Below the pieces are notes generated by a model. That model did not search any database and was not told the origin of the DNA. It worked only from the letters and a program-made list of their open reading frames with translations. A DNA stretch of 64,000 nt. Source: Chlamydomonas reinhardtii. Taxonomy: Eukaryota; Chlorophyta; Chlorophyceae; Chlamydomonadales; Chlamydomonadaceae. Positions 1 to 11,505 of this stretch are shown here, piece by piece. The translations under genes were made by a program, and so were the position numbers. The DNA lies in NCBI RefSeq assembly GCF_000002595.2, contig NC_057015.1:3565955-3629954 (forward strand), in the 5' to 3' direction. How positions within the stretch are numbered: the stretch's first letter is position 1; every line of letters starts with the position of its first letter.

Positions 1-147
1 GTTCCGGGGGCTTTGCGTCAGTCGTCTCTCACGAGCATACCAGGAGGGCAGGAACCTCGCGCCTCCTGAAATGCACGTGTGCTAGTCATCGACCTCACGT
101 CTCTAAACCTTGACCATAACGCCCTTGAACAATGAATGCACGCGCAG

Positions 148-3100
148 CTGTGGCACGCCTACCTGACGGAGCGGCGGCTGGCGGTGCGCGGCCTGCGCCC
201 CGACGATGTGGCCTACGAGGCGCTAAACAACACCTTCGAGCGCGCACTGGTGTCTATGCACAAGATGCCGCGCGTGTGGCTGGACTACCTGCAGCTGCTG
301 ATGGACCAGCGGCTGGTCACGCGCACGCGGCGCACCTTTGACCGCGCACTGGGCTCGCTGCCCATCACGCAGCACGACCGCGTGTGGGCGCTGTACCTGG
401 TGCGTGCGGTGCAGGGGGCCATGGCGTGACGGCTGGGATGCGGGTGCATAGGTGGGATATGGCTGATGTGTGCCTATGCGGGACGGGTGTGTGCGAGCAA
501 TGGCATGGAACTGCGCTGGCGGGCGGGGTGCTGTGCGGAGTGGGCGAATGGGGCTTGCCTGCGGAGGGTGCTACAGAATTACACGACGCCCATGCCGGCG
601 CCCTGCTAACGTGTGGTCTGCATGGCATGTCGCAGAAATTCATTCACACGCCGGGCATCCCCGTGGAGACGGCGGTGCGGCTGTACCGGCGCTACCTGAA
701 GCTGGAGCCCACGCACGCGGAGGAGTACGTGGCCTATCTCAAGGCCAAGGTGGGTCCAGCAGGGGTGGGGCAGGAGTGGGCTGGAAGGCGTGGGATGCGG
801 CTGGGCGACGGGCCGTGCCTTGCCTTGCCTGGTCGGTCGCGAGGAGTGGCTGCGGCGGGGTGTCCATAAGCGGGGCCATGCCAACCGAACCTACTGGGTC
901 GTCGGTGGGCTGCCGCTTTCCGGGTTGCTGGGGTTATGGGCTCGGGCACGGGCACCTTATCCTGTCCTACCATCATCTCTACACAGAACCGCTGGGGCGA
1001 GGCGGCACGGAAGCTGGCGGAGCTGCTGAATGACGACACGTTCCGCTCGCTGGAGGGCAAGAGCAAGCACCAGCTGTGGTTGGAGCTGTGCGACATGATC
1101 ACCAAGCACCCCAAAGAGGTGGAGGGCATGCGCGTGGACGCCATCATCCGCGGAGGCATCCGCCGCTTTACCGACGAGGTAGGGCGGGTGGCGTGTACTG
1201 CTCGCAATGGGTCGGCGTGACCTTACGTGTGCTCAGACAATTGTTCAGTTCTTTCCCCCCTGCGCCGCAGCTAGGGCTGGCAGCCATACATGCCTTATCT
1301 CACACTGACCCTTCTTTGATTGACCATGCTGCTCCTGCAATGCGCCTGCTGCACACACACGCACAGGTGGGGCGGCTGTGGACCTCCCTGGCCGACTACT
1401 ACATCCGCCGCGGCATGTTTGAGAAGGCGCGCGACGTGTACGAGGAGGGCCTGTGCTCCGTCATCACCGTGCACGACTTCTCGCTCATCTACGACGCTTA
1501 CACGCAGTTTGAGGAGTCGTTACTGTCCGCCAGCATGGAGCAGCTGGCGGGTGACGACGAGGACGAGGAGGGCGGCAAGGAGAAGGAGGGCGACGACGGC
1601 ACGGACTTCTTGCTGAAGGACGACGGCAATGACGTGGACCTGCGGTGCGTGTGCGTGTGCGTGTGCTCGTGCACGTGGGTCGGGAGGGCGTGCACGGCTG
1701 GAGTGACTGCAGGGATCCAGGCGCACATATCTTTTGGAATCCGACACCGTGGCAGTGGCTGTGATACCCATTCATGAAAAGCGATATCGTTTACATCTTT
1801 GCGTGACGATACCACAACGTCTTTGCTGAGCCCCGCCGCGCTAAGATGCGCATTGCATGTCCCCAATTACCGTACTGCCTCGTTGCATTATGTGCGGTCC
1901 GTGGCGCTTGGGCGCAATGATGCCCAAATTTGAAAAGCGATATCGTACATCTAAGAATGACGATAGCATTAACGTACTGCTGAGCGCACGCCACGTTTCG
2001 CTCAACGCCCCGCCTCAGGCCACTTTTGCCGGTCGAGTCCCCACACCTTACGGCATCCTACACGCCCTCCCTCCACACGCCCCCGCCCCTCCCCAGGCTG
2101 GCCCGCCTGGAGCATCTGATGAACCGGCGGCCTGAGCTGCTGTCGTCCGTCATCCTGCGCCAGAACCCGCACAACGTGGCGGAGTGGCACAAGCGCGTCA
2201 AGATCTTCACCGGCAAGCCCACCAAGCAGATCCTCACATACACCGAGGCGGTGAGTGGGTGTGCGATTGCTAGCGGCGCAGCCGGCAGCCTGGCGAGCGC
2301 GTTCAGCGGGGGTCTAACCACCCCAAGCCTGTTAATAGTCAGTGCTTGTCCTGGCCCGCACGAGTCATGCCCCCTAGCTCCCCACTCATCCCTACGGCCC
2401 TGCACCCGCTGCTGACGCCTTCACCCCCGCGGCGGCGTGGGCTTCACCCCCCACAGGTCCGCACCGTGGACCCGGACAAGGCCATTGGCAAGCCCTTCAC
2501 GCTGTGGTGCGCCTTCGCTAAGTTCTACGAGCACCACGGCGACGTGGCCAACGCACGCATCATCTTCCAGAAGGCAACCGAGGCGCGGCACAAGTACGTG
2601 GACGACCTGGCGCACGTGTGGTGCGAGTGGGCGGAGATGGAGCTGCGCCACAGCAACTTCAAGCGCGCCCTGGACGTGGTGACGCGCGCCATCACGCCCA
2701 CGCCGCGCCCCGCGCGCATGACGCCCGAGGAGGAGCGCGCGCTGCCAGTGGCGGACCGCGTGTACAGGTGGGCCGGGGTGCTGCCGGGGAGAAAGGGCTG
2801 GGGGGGCGGGAGTGGCAGGGGGCTGCTGTGATGTGCACGTGGTGTTGTGCGTGGACCGTGTTGCGGATGAACCTGCGCTCGTATCACTTTGCCTCTTTCG
2901 TGGCTCGGGCTTGACGTGCTGCGCACCCCTGGCAACCCCACGCTGGCTCGCCACGGCCTCCGCAGGAACCTGAAGCTGCACCTGATGCACACCGACCTGG
3001 AGGAGAGCTTGGGCACGCGCGAGTCCACGTGCGCCGCCTACGACCGCATTCTGGAATTGCGCATCGCCACGCCGCAGGTCATCCTCAACTACGCGCTGTT

Positions 3101-5197
3101 CCTCACAGAGCAGAAGGCATTCGAGGACGCGTTCAAAGTAAGAGCCAGAACGCTCTGCTTCTTGTTACTTAGGTTACCCCAGTTACTCCAGTAGCTTTGT
3201 TTTTATGGCCGAGCGCCGGTTCTGAAGGCCCTGAAAGCGTCCGCATTCCTAACTTCGCGCTCACAGGTGTACGAGCGAGGCATTGCGCTCTTCAAGTACC
3301 CGCACGTGAAGGACATCTGGACCGCCTACCTGGCCGCCTTCGTTGAGCGCTACGGCGGCAAGAAGCTAGAGCGCGCCCGCGACCTGTACGAGCAGGCCAT
3401 CAAGGACGCGCCGCCCACGGTAAGGAGCGATGTTTTTGTTGCGGCTGCTGCTGCTGTTGCTGCGTAGCTGTCTTGGGTATGAGCCATGCGGTCCAGCGCG
3501 CACTAAAGTTCGGTTCCCCTATCGATGGAGCCCTGCCATTGATCAGGCACCCTGAAGTCCTGCCTAACTTTGCCTCCGCACCTGCCCTCCGCACCACGCC
3601 TCCGGCGCCTCCTCTCCACCGGGCCCCTCCCGCTCACCCGTCGTCACCCCGTCTCCGTCCAATGTCCTCCCCTCCCCCCCTCCAGGAGTGCAAGCCGCTG
3701 TACCTGGAGTACGCCAAGCTGGAGGAGACGTACGGCCTGGCACGACACGCCATGGACATATACGCGCGGGCGCTGGCGGCGGTGCCCAAGGCCGAGCGCA
3801 AGTCGGTGCTGGACCTGTACGTGAGCCGCGCCTCCGACTTCTTTGGGATTGCCAAGGTGCGGCGTCACGACCTGCCGCTTCAACGGCAACAGCATCGGTG
3901 GTGTTGCCCGACATGAGCGGCTTAAGTTAGCCTGACACCAGCCTAAGTCAGCCTGACACCAGGTGTCCAACCCCAGCTGCGCGCGGCTCCGTGCCCCTGC
4001 CTTGCGCGCATCCTCACCGCCCCATTCGCTCCACCCACCACCCTCCCCGTCTGCACTTGCTGCTGCCTGCAGGTGCGCGAGATCTACGAGTCCGCCATCG
4101 AGGCTGAGCCGCCGCACGAGCTGTCGGACGACGACGTGCGCGAGGTATGCATGCGCTACTCCGCGCTGGAGACCAAGCTGGGCGAGATCGACCGCGCACG
4201 CGCCATCTACGTGCACGGATCCGCCGTGAGCCACCCCGACCGTGCGGCCGACTTCTGGGCGGCGTGGCGCGCGTTTGAGGTGCGGCACGGCAACGAGGAC
4301 ACGTTCAAGGAGATGATGCGGATACTGCGGTGAGTGCTGGGGTGCCCGGGGTTAGTTGTGGTTGGGCGGGGACTGGGGTCCTGGGCCATGGTGGGGTGGA
4401 AACGTCAGGCGGTTGGGCTTGACTGTGGGTGGCATGCATGCGTGGGCCGCCGCTGGGTTGACTGTTGCCGGCCGGTTGCCAATATGCTGCTCTTATGCTG
4501 GAAACGCGCACGTGTCGCGCAGGTCGGTCAAGGTCAGCTTCAGCCACACGCAAATCAACTCCATCGTGGACGCGGCGCGCCTCACCTCCAAGGCCGACGC
4601 CGAGGCAGGCGCAGGCGGTGCCGTGGCCGGAGCCAAGCGGCCGCGTGACGGCGGCGACGCCATGGCGGAGCTCGAGGCGCAGGCGGTGGCGGAGATGGGG
4701 TTGGGCGCGGGCGCCGCCGCGGGTGGCGCGGGCCGTGGCACGGCACTGTCCGGGTTCGTGTCAGCGGGCGTGTACCAGCAGGGCGCCGACAAGGACAAGG
4801 AAGGCGGTACGGCGGCGGCGCCGCAGCAGCGCAAGCCGGCACCAGTGGCTGGTGAGTCGTCCTGCTAGGCTGTGCTGCTTCTCTGTAATCCTGTGTATTG
4901 TATAATTGTGCCTGCCTGCACAGTTACTGGTGATTAGCCCGGGCAAGGACACTTATGAAATTTTGGTTAGTGCCCTCTCAACGCGCCCCTCTTCCCTGGC
5001 TTTGCCGTGCAGCTAACCCTGAAGAGATTGACCTGGACGCTGACGCGGACGACGACGGCGCCGGTGCGGGCGGCGCCGAGGACATGGACGTGGCTGAGAA
5101 GGCGGTGCCCGCGGGTGTGTTCGGTTCGCTGGCAGGGCTGGCGGGCAAGGGGCAAGGAGAAGGCGGGGAAGCGGCTGCCAAGAAGCAGCGCACGTGA
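148..5197 (+). CDS. SYF1: Pre-mRNA splicing factor SYF1/XAB2, 5' end outside window
   Basis: HAT-repeat scaffold of the NineTeen/Prp19-associated complex of the spliceosome; the human orthologue XAB2 also acts in transcription-coupled repair. Twelve exons join in phase: 148-399, 636-749, 987-1178, 1367-1644, 2097-2250, 2457-2767, 2966-3137, 3267-3419, 3686-3856, 4073-4329, 4523-4851, 5013-5197, giving 855 residues and a TGA stop. The match to XAB2 runs along the whole length: MHKMPRVWLDY, RRTFDRAL.SLPITQH, VDAIIRGGIRRFTD, SLADYYIRRGMFEKARDVYE, RQNPHNVAEWHKRV, RIATPQVILNYALFL, LGEIDRARAIY, FEVRHGNEDT and a C-terminal NPEEIDL followed by PAGVFGSL. The first visible exon begins at an acceptor (gcgcag before 148), so the N-terminus, roughly one HAT repeat, lies upstream. 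An acidic insert (GDDEDEEGG, about 1550-1640) and an Ala/Gly-rich insert (4590-4850) are lineage-type additions. The longest intron, 1645-2096, carries a duplicated element. Confidence 0.95.
1776..1995. repeat. Diverged direct duplication inside a SYF1 intron
   Basis: Two copies of about 64 bases, 1776-1840 and 1932-1995, both open with gaaaagcgatatcgt and share acatct, tgacgata, aacgt and tgctgagc in the same order. They are less GC-rich than the exons. No coding potential is seen. Confidence 0.7.
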
Positions 5198-6104
5198 GGT
5201 AGCAGGGGGTGTTTGAGTGTCAGGATGTGTGATGGGACAGTGGCAAGGATATCTGTTTTGTGTTGATGTGTGATGGGACAGGGTTCAAGGCAGGTTGGCG
5301 AGGTCCCGTAGGGTGCAGCCGATGCCCAGACCCGTAAGCAGACAGCAAACAGTTTGCAGTGGCAGAGCAGAAGTGCATGGCTGGTCGAACGCCGGCGTTA
5401 CTGTACCGACAAGTTGCTGGCTGGCTGGAAGTTTGCTGATGCGCATCTGTTTTGTGTTGATGCTTGGTTTGAAGGCTAAGGGTGTGGAGGCATGGCGTGT
5501 GCGGACTCAGGGCTGCGGCCTCGTCAATCGGCTTGCCACATGTCACTGCGAGGCCGATGGTGGGTCGCCAAGTGTCCTGGACATGGCCGCGGTCGGTTTC
5601 CACTAGCAGGCATCAGCCAGGTGTCCGCCAGGCCAGCAAAGCAAGCACAACTCAGGCACCCACTGTGTCAAATCCAACTACCCAAGTAGCCGTGACGCAC
5701 GGGCGTGGCATTGCAAGAAGAAGAACTGCAGGAGGACTGGGACTCCCTTGTCCAGATGTGGTGCGCGTGGTGGCAAGCGCCAAGCGGTCAGGGAAGCCCG
5801 CACTCCGCAGGCACTGGTGCTCGCAGGGGTAGCTGTGGGGACCGCGCGGTCCGGGTACTTGTACAAGGAGCTGTCGGGGGCAGCACCCCTGTGCCGCATA
5901 TACAGTTATTATGCTTAGGCAATTGCTATAGCAATCCGCAGCGGCCGGCTGCAACCCGGATCCAGGCAGCTGTCCATCCCCAGAACCGCCTGTTCTCGAC
6001 TGAGCATACGCAAGTAGCGAGCAGGAAATACTGTGATGGCTGCTTGAGCCCTCATCACAAGGGCCTTCACATAGTCCGAAAAACGACCGACGTGTGGCCA
6101 AAGC
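5198..6104. other. Intergenic region with short direct repeats
   Basis: Holds the SYF1 3' UTR and the upstream region of the next plus-strand gene. A 17-base block gatgtgtgatgggacag occurs at 5224-5240 and 5265-5281, and an 18-base block atctgttttgtgttgatg at 5251-5268 and 5445-5462. I see no TGTAA signal and no convincing exon. Confidence 0.6.
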
Positions 6105-8275
6105 ATGAAAGATGAGCTCAAAGCTTCGACTGAAGTCGCGAGGAAATGCGGTGAGCGAGCCAGGCTAACGCGCAAAGGAGTGTGTTCGCGTGAAGTGAAG
6201 ACGGCATTCCATGGACAGGGCCTGTCGGAGCGGCAGCAAATTGAGATGGCCATTGCCCTCTCGTTAAAACAACAGCAACAAAGCGATGCACCAGCTCTGC
6301 AGGCTCCCGCGACAGCGCAGGATGAGGCACGTGCAGACAGCCAACAGCCTCCCGCTGCCCAGGAGGCGGAACAGCCTCTCTTTGCAGAGCAGGTACGGGT
6401 GCATACTACAGAGAAGACCACAGGGCAGACCGCGGAGCCATCCACAAGGCAGGCCGCTCAGGATGCCCCGGAGGGAGCTACGGGGGCCGCCGAAAACGCT
6501 CTCGCACCAGCCACAGCTGCATCGCCAGTCACAGCCGCGCCGACAGGCCCGCTGACAGCCCCGCAGCCAGCTGTTGCCTCCAAGCCGGTGGCTGCCAAGA
6601 AGCAAACCTCAGCCGTAAAGGAGGCCCCCGCAGAAGCAGAGCCTGCGACAGCAGGTGGCCGCAGCAAGCGTGCTGCATCACAGCGGCGCACCTACGTCCA
6701 TGAGGTGGGTGCTTGTGTTGTGGGCTGGGTCCTAGGCCAGCCTGTTAGCACTAGCTGAGTGCTGGTGTGTGTCGGAATTGCATGAGTTAGGGCGCCGCGT
6801 GTGATCTGGATATCATGGCAGCATGCGGGCTGGGGGCCTGTCTTCATGGCTGCTGCCAGTCCACCACACATACAGCCAAGACGTCAAAGCGTTGGCATAT
6901 GCAGGGCGAAGAAAGTGACGAGGACGTGGGCGCAGAGGACGACGGCGGGGACGACAGCGAGTTTGAAGGACTGGGCGCGGGAAGCAGCAGCTCAGAGGAC
7001 GAGGAGGAAAGCGACGTCGACGACGAGAGCGAGGATGAGCGGCCAAAGAAGAAGAGCAAGACGGTGAGAGCGCCCTGCTGCGCAATGCTGAGCGGGCCTG
7101 GCTTGTACCCATTTGGGTTTGGGGTCTGGGACCGGAACTCAAATGACGCAGGGCACAGCTCGAGGCATCTGGGAGGGGGCGCGTGGCAGCCAAAGTGGTT
7201 GGGCGAGGGCACACCGCGTCCATGGCTGAAAATGCACTATCCTGTCCACAGGCTGCCGCTGCGAAGAAGCCGGCCGTGAAGGCGGTGGCGAAAGGTGGCG
7301 GGGGCCGAGCAGCAAAAAGTGATACAGCTGCAGCTGCACCAGCCGTTAGCAAGGCAGCATCAGGCAAGGCCGCGCGTGTGGCTGGGCCCAAGGGCAAAGC
7401 CGCAGCAGGAGCGGTCCCACCAGCGGCTCCGGTGTCAGCTTTTGTCGCGAAGAAGCCAGCGCTGCCGACTGCCGTGGCGGCCAAAGCGCTCACCCCGGCC
7501 GCCGCTGTCGTCCGCGCTGTGCCCAGAGCCGCCACGAATGCTGCTGCAGCAGCGGACGACGAGCCCACGGAGGACGAGGAGGCGTGCAAGGACGAGCAGG
7601 AGGCGGAGGAGCAGGACAACGAGAAGCTGAAGGTGCAGCGGCCCAGCTCAGCGGCGGCGTCCGCGGCACCGCAACGGCCAGTGCTGCAGCTTCCGCGGCC
7701 GGGCGGGTACGTGCGGCCGAAGCCTCTGGGCGCAGCCACGCCCAACGCAGGCGGCCTGCCCAAGCCCTCAAATGCAGCGGCGGCCAAGCCAACTAGCAAG
7801 GCAGGTTCATCGGCAGCAGGGCCGGGAGCTGCACCCATGCAGTGTGGTGTGCGGCTTGAAGCGGGTTAGCATGTATGTTCGAGGAGTCTTGCAGCAGTTC
7901 TTACGGGCTCCCTTGATGGTCTTGCCAATGCAGGTGACGCCGGGTGGGAGTGCGTCCGCGCCCTTCAAGCCGCTGGGCCTGGTGAATCACTCCGCAACGC
8001 CCGGCGCTGCGGCCTCGGCTCCTTTCACGGCACCCACGCCCACAACCGGAGGCGGTGAGCAGGCCTCAGCGACGGGTAGCTTGACCACCTCAACCTAGCT
8101 CAAAGCTCATCTCAACTCGTCTATACCTCCGACGGGTCCCCTGCCCGTGCCCGTATGCTTTTGTGCAGGTGCCAGCGTTACCTCGGGCGGCATCCGCCTG
8201 CCGCCGCCGCTCACCACGGGGGCAACCATGGCATACCGCGTGCCCGGCCTCCGGCGACCGCCCAAGAAGACTTAG
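6105..8275 (+). CDS. UIM-containing low-complexity, probably nuclear protein
   Basis: Five exons join in phase to 527 residues: 6105-6704, 6905-7063, 7252-7848, 7934-8054, 8169-8275 (TAG). Residues 42-60 form a clear ubiquitin-interacting motif, SERQQIEMAIALSLKQQQQ, with the invariant Ala and Ser of the UIM consensus, so the protein probably binds ubiquitin. Next come a basic patch (SKRAASQRRTY), an acidic Ser/Glu/Asp stretch (6905-7040), a Lys-rich patch (RPKKKSK) and a long Ala/Lys/Pro-rich region. The extreme C-terminus, AYRVPGLRRPPKK, looks like a short functional motif. The third donor (7848) is the least certain junction; an earlier GC donor after 7800 would also keep the frame. The ATG at 6105 is also uncertain, because acag before 6221 could be an acceptor. 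The order UIM, basic patch, acidic patch, C-terminal motif loosely recalls RAD51AP1, but I would not name it. It is followed at once by SGT1. Confidence 0.7.
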
Positions 8276-8461
8276 TCGTGCCAAGGGGCCTGGTCGGAGA
8301 GTAGGGATACCCGTGAAATGCGCCTGAGATACGGCGTGTGCAGGAATGACGTGGATGGGGCGCAAGGCGAGGCCTAGGCGACCACTCTCGTGGCCGAGTC
8401 GTGGGCTTGCATGGGTAGGGCTTCCAGAAGGTCTTGTGGTAACTCACTCACTTGTGTGGTA

Positions 8462-8503
8462 ACTCTGTGTCATATACTCTGTGTCATATACTCTGTGTCA
8501 TAT
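8462..8503 (+). repeat. 14-bp x3 tandem repeat just upstream of SGT1 start
   Basis: Three perfect copies of actctgtgtcatat end 28 bases before the SGT1 ATG. They probably lie in the promoter or 5' UTR. The AT-rich make-up stands out from the GC-rich surroundings. Confidence 0.85.
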
Positions 8504-8531
8504 ACTTTAACACATTCAGTATATTGGCAAG

Positions 8532-10665
8532 ATGGCTGGTGAACTGCTCGCAAAAGGCGACCGCGCATTTATCGATGAAAGTTATGAGGACGCGGTGCAG
8601 GCGTATACCGAGGTATGCGATCGTAGCGATGTAACAGTACATGGACTGTAGATAAGCATGCTTCCTCTCCGACAGGCCCTGGCAGCAGATCCTAGCGATG
8701 CGCGTATCTATGAGGCGCGCGCGAATGCTTATCTCAAGCTGGAGAAGCACTCTGAAGCGAACGCAGACGCCACGAAAGCTCTGGAGCTGTCGCCGGACCG
8801 GCCAAAGGCCTACCTGCGCAAGGGGTGAGACTTACGGCGGACACCCGGCCCCGCTTGGGTACCCAAGGGCGTCTGCGCGTGCGCTGGTGCCCAGGCGGCG
8901 TTCTCTTGCTCCGTGACTCTCAGACATAGCTTGCAACACCGGGCCTCCTGACCGCAGGATAGCGCTGTTCAACTTGGAGGAGTATGAAGCGGCTAAAGAG
9001 GCGTTCGAGGCGGGCTGTGCGCTGGCGCCCGACAACACCTTCAAGACGTGGATTCGCAAGTGCGATGCCGAGCTGGAGGGTAAGTTGGTGAAGTCACTTG
9101 TGTGCAGGGGGTAGAAGTGACGGCTATTGAGGCTTGGTTAGCAAGGAGACAGCTCTCTAGATGTTTATGTATGGCCTTCCCTGCAGATGAGGCAGCCGCT
9201 GCGCCGCAACCAGCCAAGGTCCAGGCGTCAGAGCCGGCGCCGGCACCCGCAGCAGCACCTGCACCAGTCCAGCCCGCTGCACCGGCGCAACCGCCCGCGG
9301 CAGTTACAGCGCCACAAGCGGCCGCGCCGGCCGACACTCCGGCAGGGCCGCCGGCCGGCCCCGCCGCTGCAGGCTCCTCTGCGGCGCCGCTGGCACCCGC
9401 GGCGGTTCCGGAGTACACTGGCAAGTACCGGCACCAGCACTACCAACTCGCCAACAGGGTGCGTACATGAGTGGGCATACGGACTGGGGGTTGTTGTAAT
9501 CCTGCGGTTCCGGGCACATTTCCAGTACCTTGCGCTACCAGTGCGCGATGCAAGGTGGGGTTAGGTGGTCAGGCTCTGCCTGTCCAGAGCGGTTCTGGTG
9601 GCTCCAAACCCCCGCGGCGTACCGCCAACCAATTCGCGGCTGACCGCACCGCAGGTGACGGTGGACGTGTACGCCAAGAAGCTGAAGAAGGAGCAGGTGG
9701 CGGTGGCGTTCGGCGAGAGCCACCTCACCGTCACCATCAACGACACGGACGGCCAGGAGGAGTACAAGCTGGACGTGGAGCTGTACGGCAAGGTGGGCGG
9801 GAAGGAGAGGGTTGCAGGCACGACTAGCTACCGGAAGGAGGGGAGGGCATCGTGGCAGGGTACCGTATGCCATGTCAAACCACATGGTCACACGGACACG
9901 CGAAATGCTTTCAACCCCGGGTGTAATACGCATGTTCATACGTGCACAGGTCATCCCGGAGCAGTGCAAGTACGAGGTGCTGTCCACCAAACTTGAGATC
10001 GTGCTGGTCAAGGCGGACAACCTGCAGTGGGTGAGCACGGCGGCGTTCGTGCAATGTGGGGCGCGGTGTTGGGTTGCTGTGGCTGCGGCCTAGTCTTTGT
10101 GCGCGACGCCGCCCAAAGCGCATGACATTGCCGCGAAATGCGGAATGCAAGATGAAGGCCAGCGCTTGTCTTGACGGTATTCGTCGTGTTCGCAGGGCTC
10201 GTTGGAAAAGAGCGACAAGGTGGCGGCGCCCAACTACAGCACGCCGGGCACGGAGGCGCCGCGCACCTACCCCACCTCCACCAAGAAGCAAAAGGACTGG
10301 AGCAAGGTGGAGAGCGAGCTCAACGTGAGTCGTTGGGCGCCCGCGCCCGCCTATCCGCCTCTGCACTTCTGCCGCCTGTCCCGCCAGGCCCAATACTGTA
10401 CTCTGCGCTTAACCTCTCGGGCCCCTTGCCTGGCTCCTCCCCTCAGGAGCTGGAGCAGAAGGGCGAGCTGGACATGGGTGACCCGCTCAACAACTTCTTT
10501 AAGAAGATCTTTGCGCAGGGCGATGAGGACACGCGGCGCGCCATGATGAAGTCATTTGTGGAGTCCAACGGCACCGTGCTCAGCACCAATTGGAAGGAGG
10601 TGGGCACCAAGCCCGTGGAGTGCACGCCGCCCGAGGGCATGGAGGTCCGCAAGTGGGAGTCGTGA
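8532..10665 (+). CDS. SGT1: SGT1 co-chaperone (TPR-CS-SGS)
   Basis: HSP90 co-chaperone that links HSP90 to SCF ubiquitin ligases and to kinetochore and immune-receptor clients in other eukaryotes; expected in cytosol and nucleus. Eight exons close in phase to 396 residues: 8532-8612, 8676-8824, 8958-9079, 9187-9458, 9655-9792, 9950-10030, 10196-10324, 10447-10665. All three family domains are present: TPRs at about 1-117 (KGDRAFIDESYEDAVQAYTE; YLKLEKHSEANADATKALEL), an Ala/Pro-rich linker unusual for the family at about 118-190, a CS domain at about 192-285 (KYRHQHYQLANRVTVDVYAK ... LEIVLVKAD) and the SGS domain to the end (KDWSKVESEL, DPLNNFFKKIFAQGDEDTRR, AMMKSFVESNGTVLSTNW). The start ATG is in good context (aagATGGC). 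TGTAA at 10943 is a likely poly(A) signal. Confidence 0.96.
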
Positions 10666-10942
10666 GCGCGTGAGGAGTTTGCAGAAAGTGCAGGGGGTCA
10701 GCGTGCCAAATGGAGGCACCGCAAGGCGAAAGGCGAGTTGTAGGGGCGTAAGCACGAGCGCAAGGCAAAGGGTTTTCGCAAACGAGCAAACTCCGAGTTC
10801 AAAAGTTTTGGTCCTCCGCTGCGCTCTACACTTTCAGTTCCGAGGAGCTACGGCGACAGGGGCCACCCTAGGGATGTGCAGGTGTTGACGCGCCTATGGT
10901 CCAGGGGTGCTACGGCCAGGGTCACAGGACGGTTGAGCGATG

Positions 10943-10947
10943 TGTAA
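10943..10947 (+). terminator. Likely TGTAA poly(A) signal of SGT1
   Basis: TGTAA, the usual volvocine poly(A) signal, lies 278 bases after the SGT1 stop. Confidence 0.5.
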
Positions 10948-11505
10948 GTTTTAGCGTACCAGGTCTGAAACAGGAGAGTACCTCCCCTGGTCTGCAGTAC
11001 TGCATAGATGCAATTGAAGGTTGATAGGCGGGATGGCTGACAGGGTCCTGAACTCATGTCACCGCGTCGTTGTGATGCAGTTCGTGCGAAGGATGGGCCG
11101 CTAAGTATGGTTTACGAAGATGACCTAAAGTTGCGTATTGGAGAAGGCAACCGCACGAAGCATGTGCATGGTTGAATGCTGTAGGGCTCCGTACTACATA
11201 CCCAGTGTCTCAATTCGTCTTAAAATGTTGCCGCGCATCCAGCTCCACCGTGGCAGTACCAACCGATGACCATCTACGTCCGCTACCTTCGATGCTCAAA
11301 ATCCCTGCTTGTACATAAAACCCACCCAGCTTGGCCTCCCACGGCTCCACCGAAAGCCGTCCAGCCTTGGTTGCGTTGAAGCCGTAATCTTGTCTGAGGT
11401 GCTACCACAAGCCTTCCATACACACCAGCACCCACAGACACGGTATACGGTATACCGGAACACGCCAGCCTCCTCAGTCACTGTCACACAGGTCAATCAC
11501 CTCCT
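10948..11505. other. Intergenic sequence
   Basis: Lower-GC sequence between the SGT1 3' end and the doubtful minus-strand ORF. No ORF with protein-like composition, RNA gene or clear repeat seen. Confidence 0.4.

Noticed and set aside
6813-7838. 341-codon minus-strand frame opposite the UIM protein
   Set aside because: Ala/Ser/Arg-rich antisense shadow of the Ala/Lys-rich exon; crosses introns of the supported gene.
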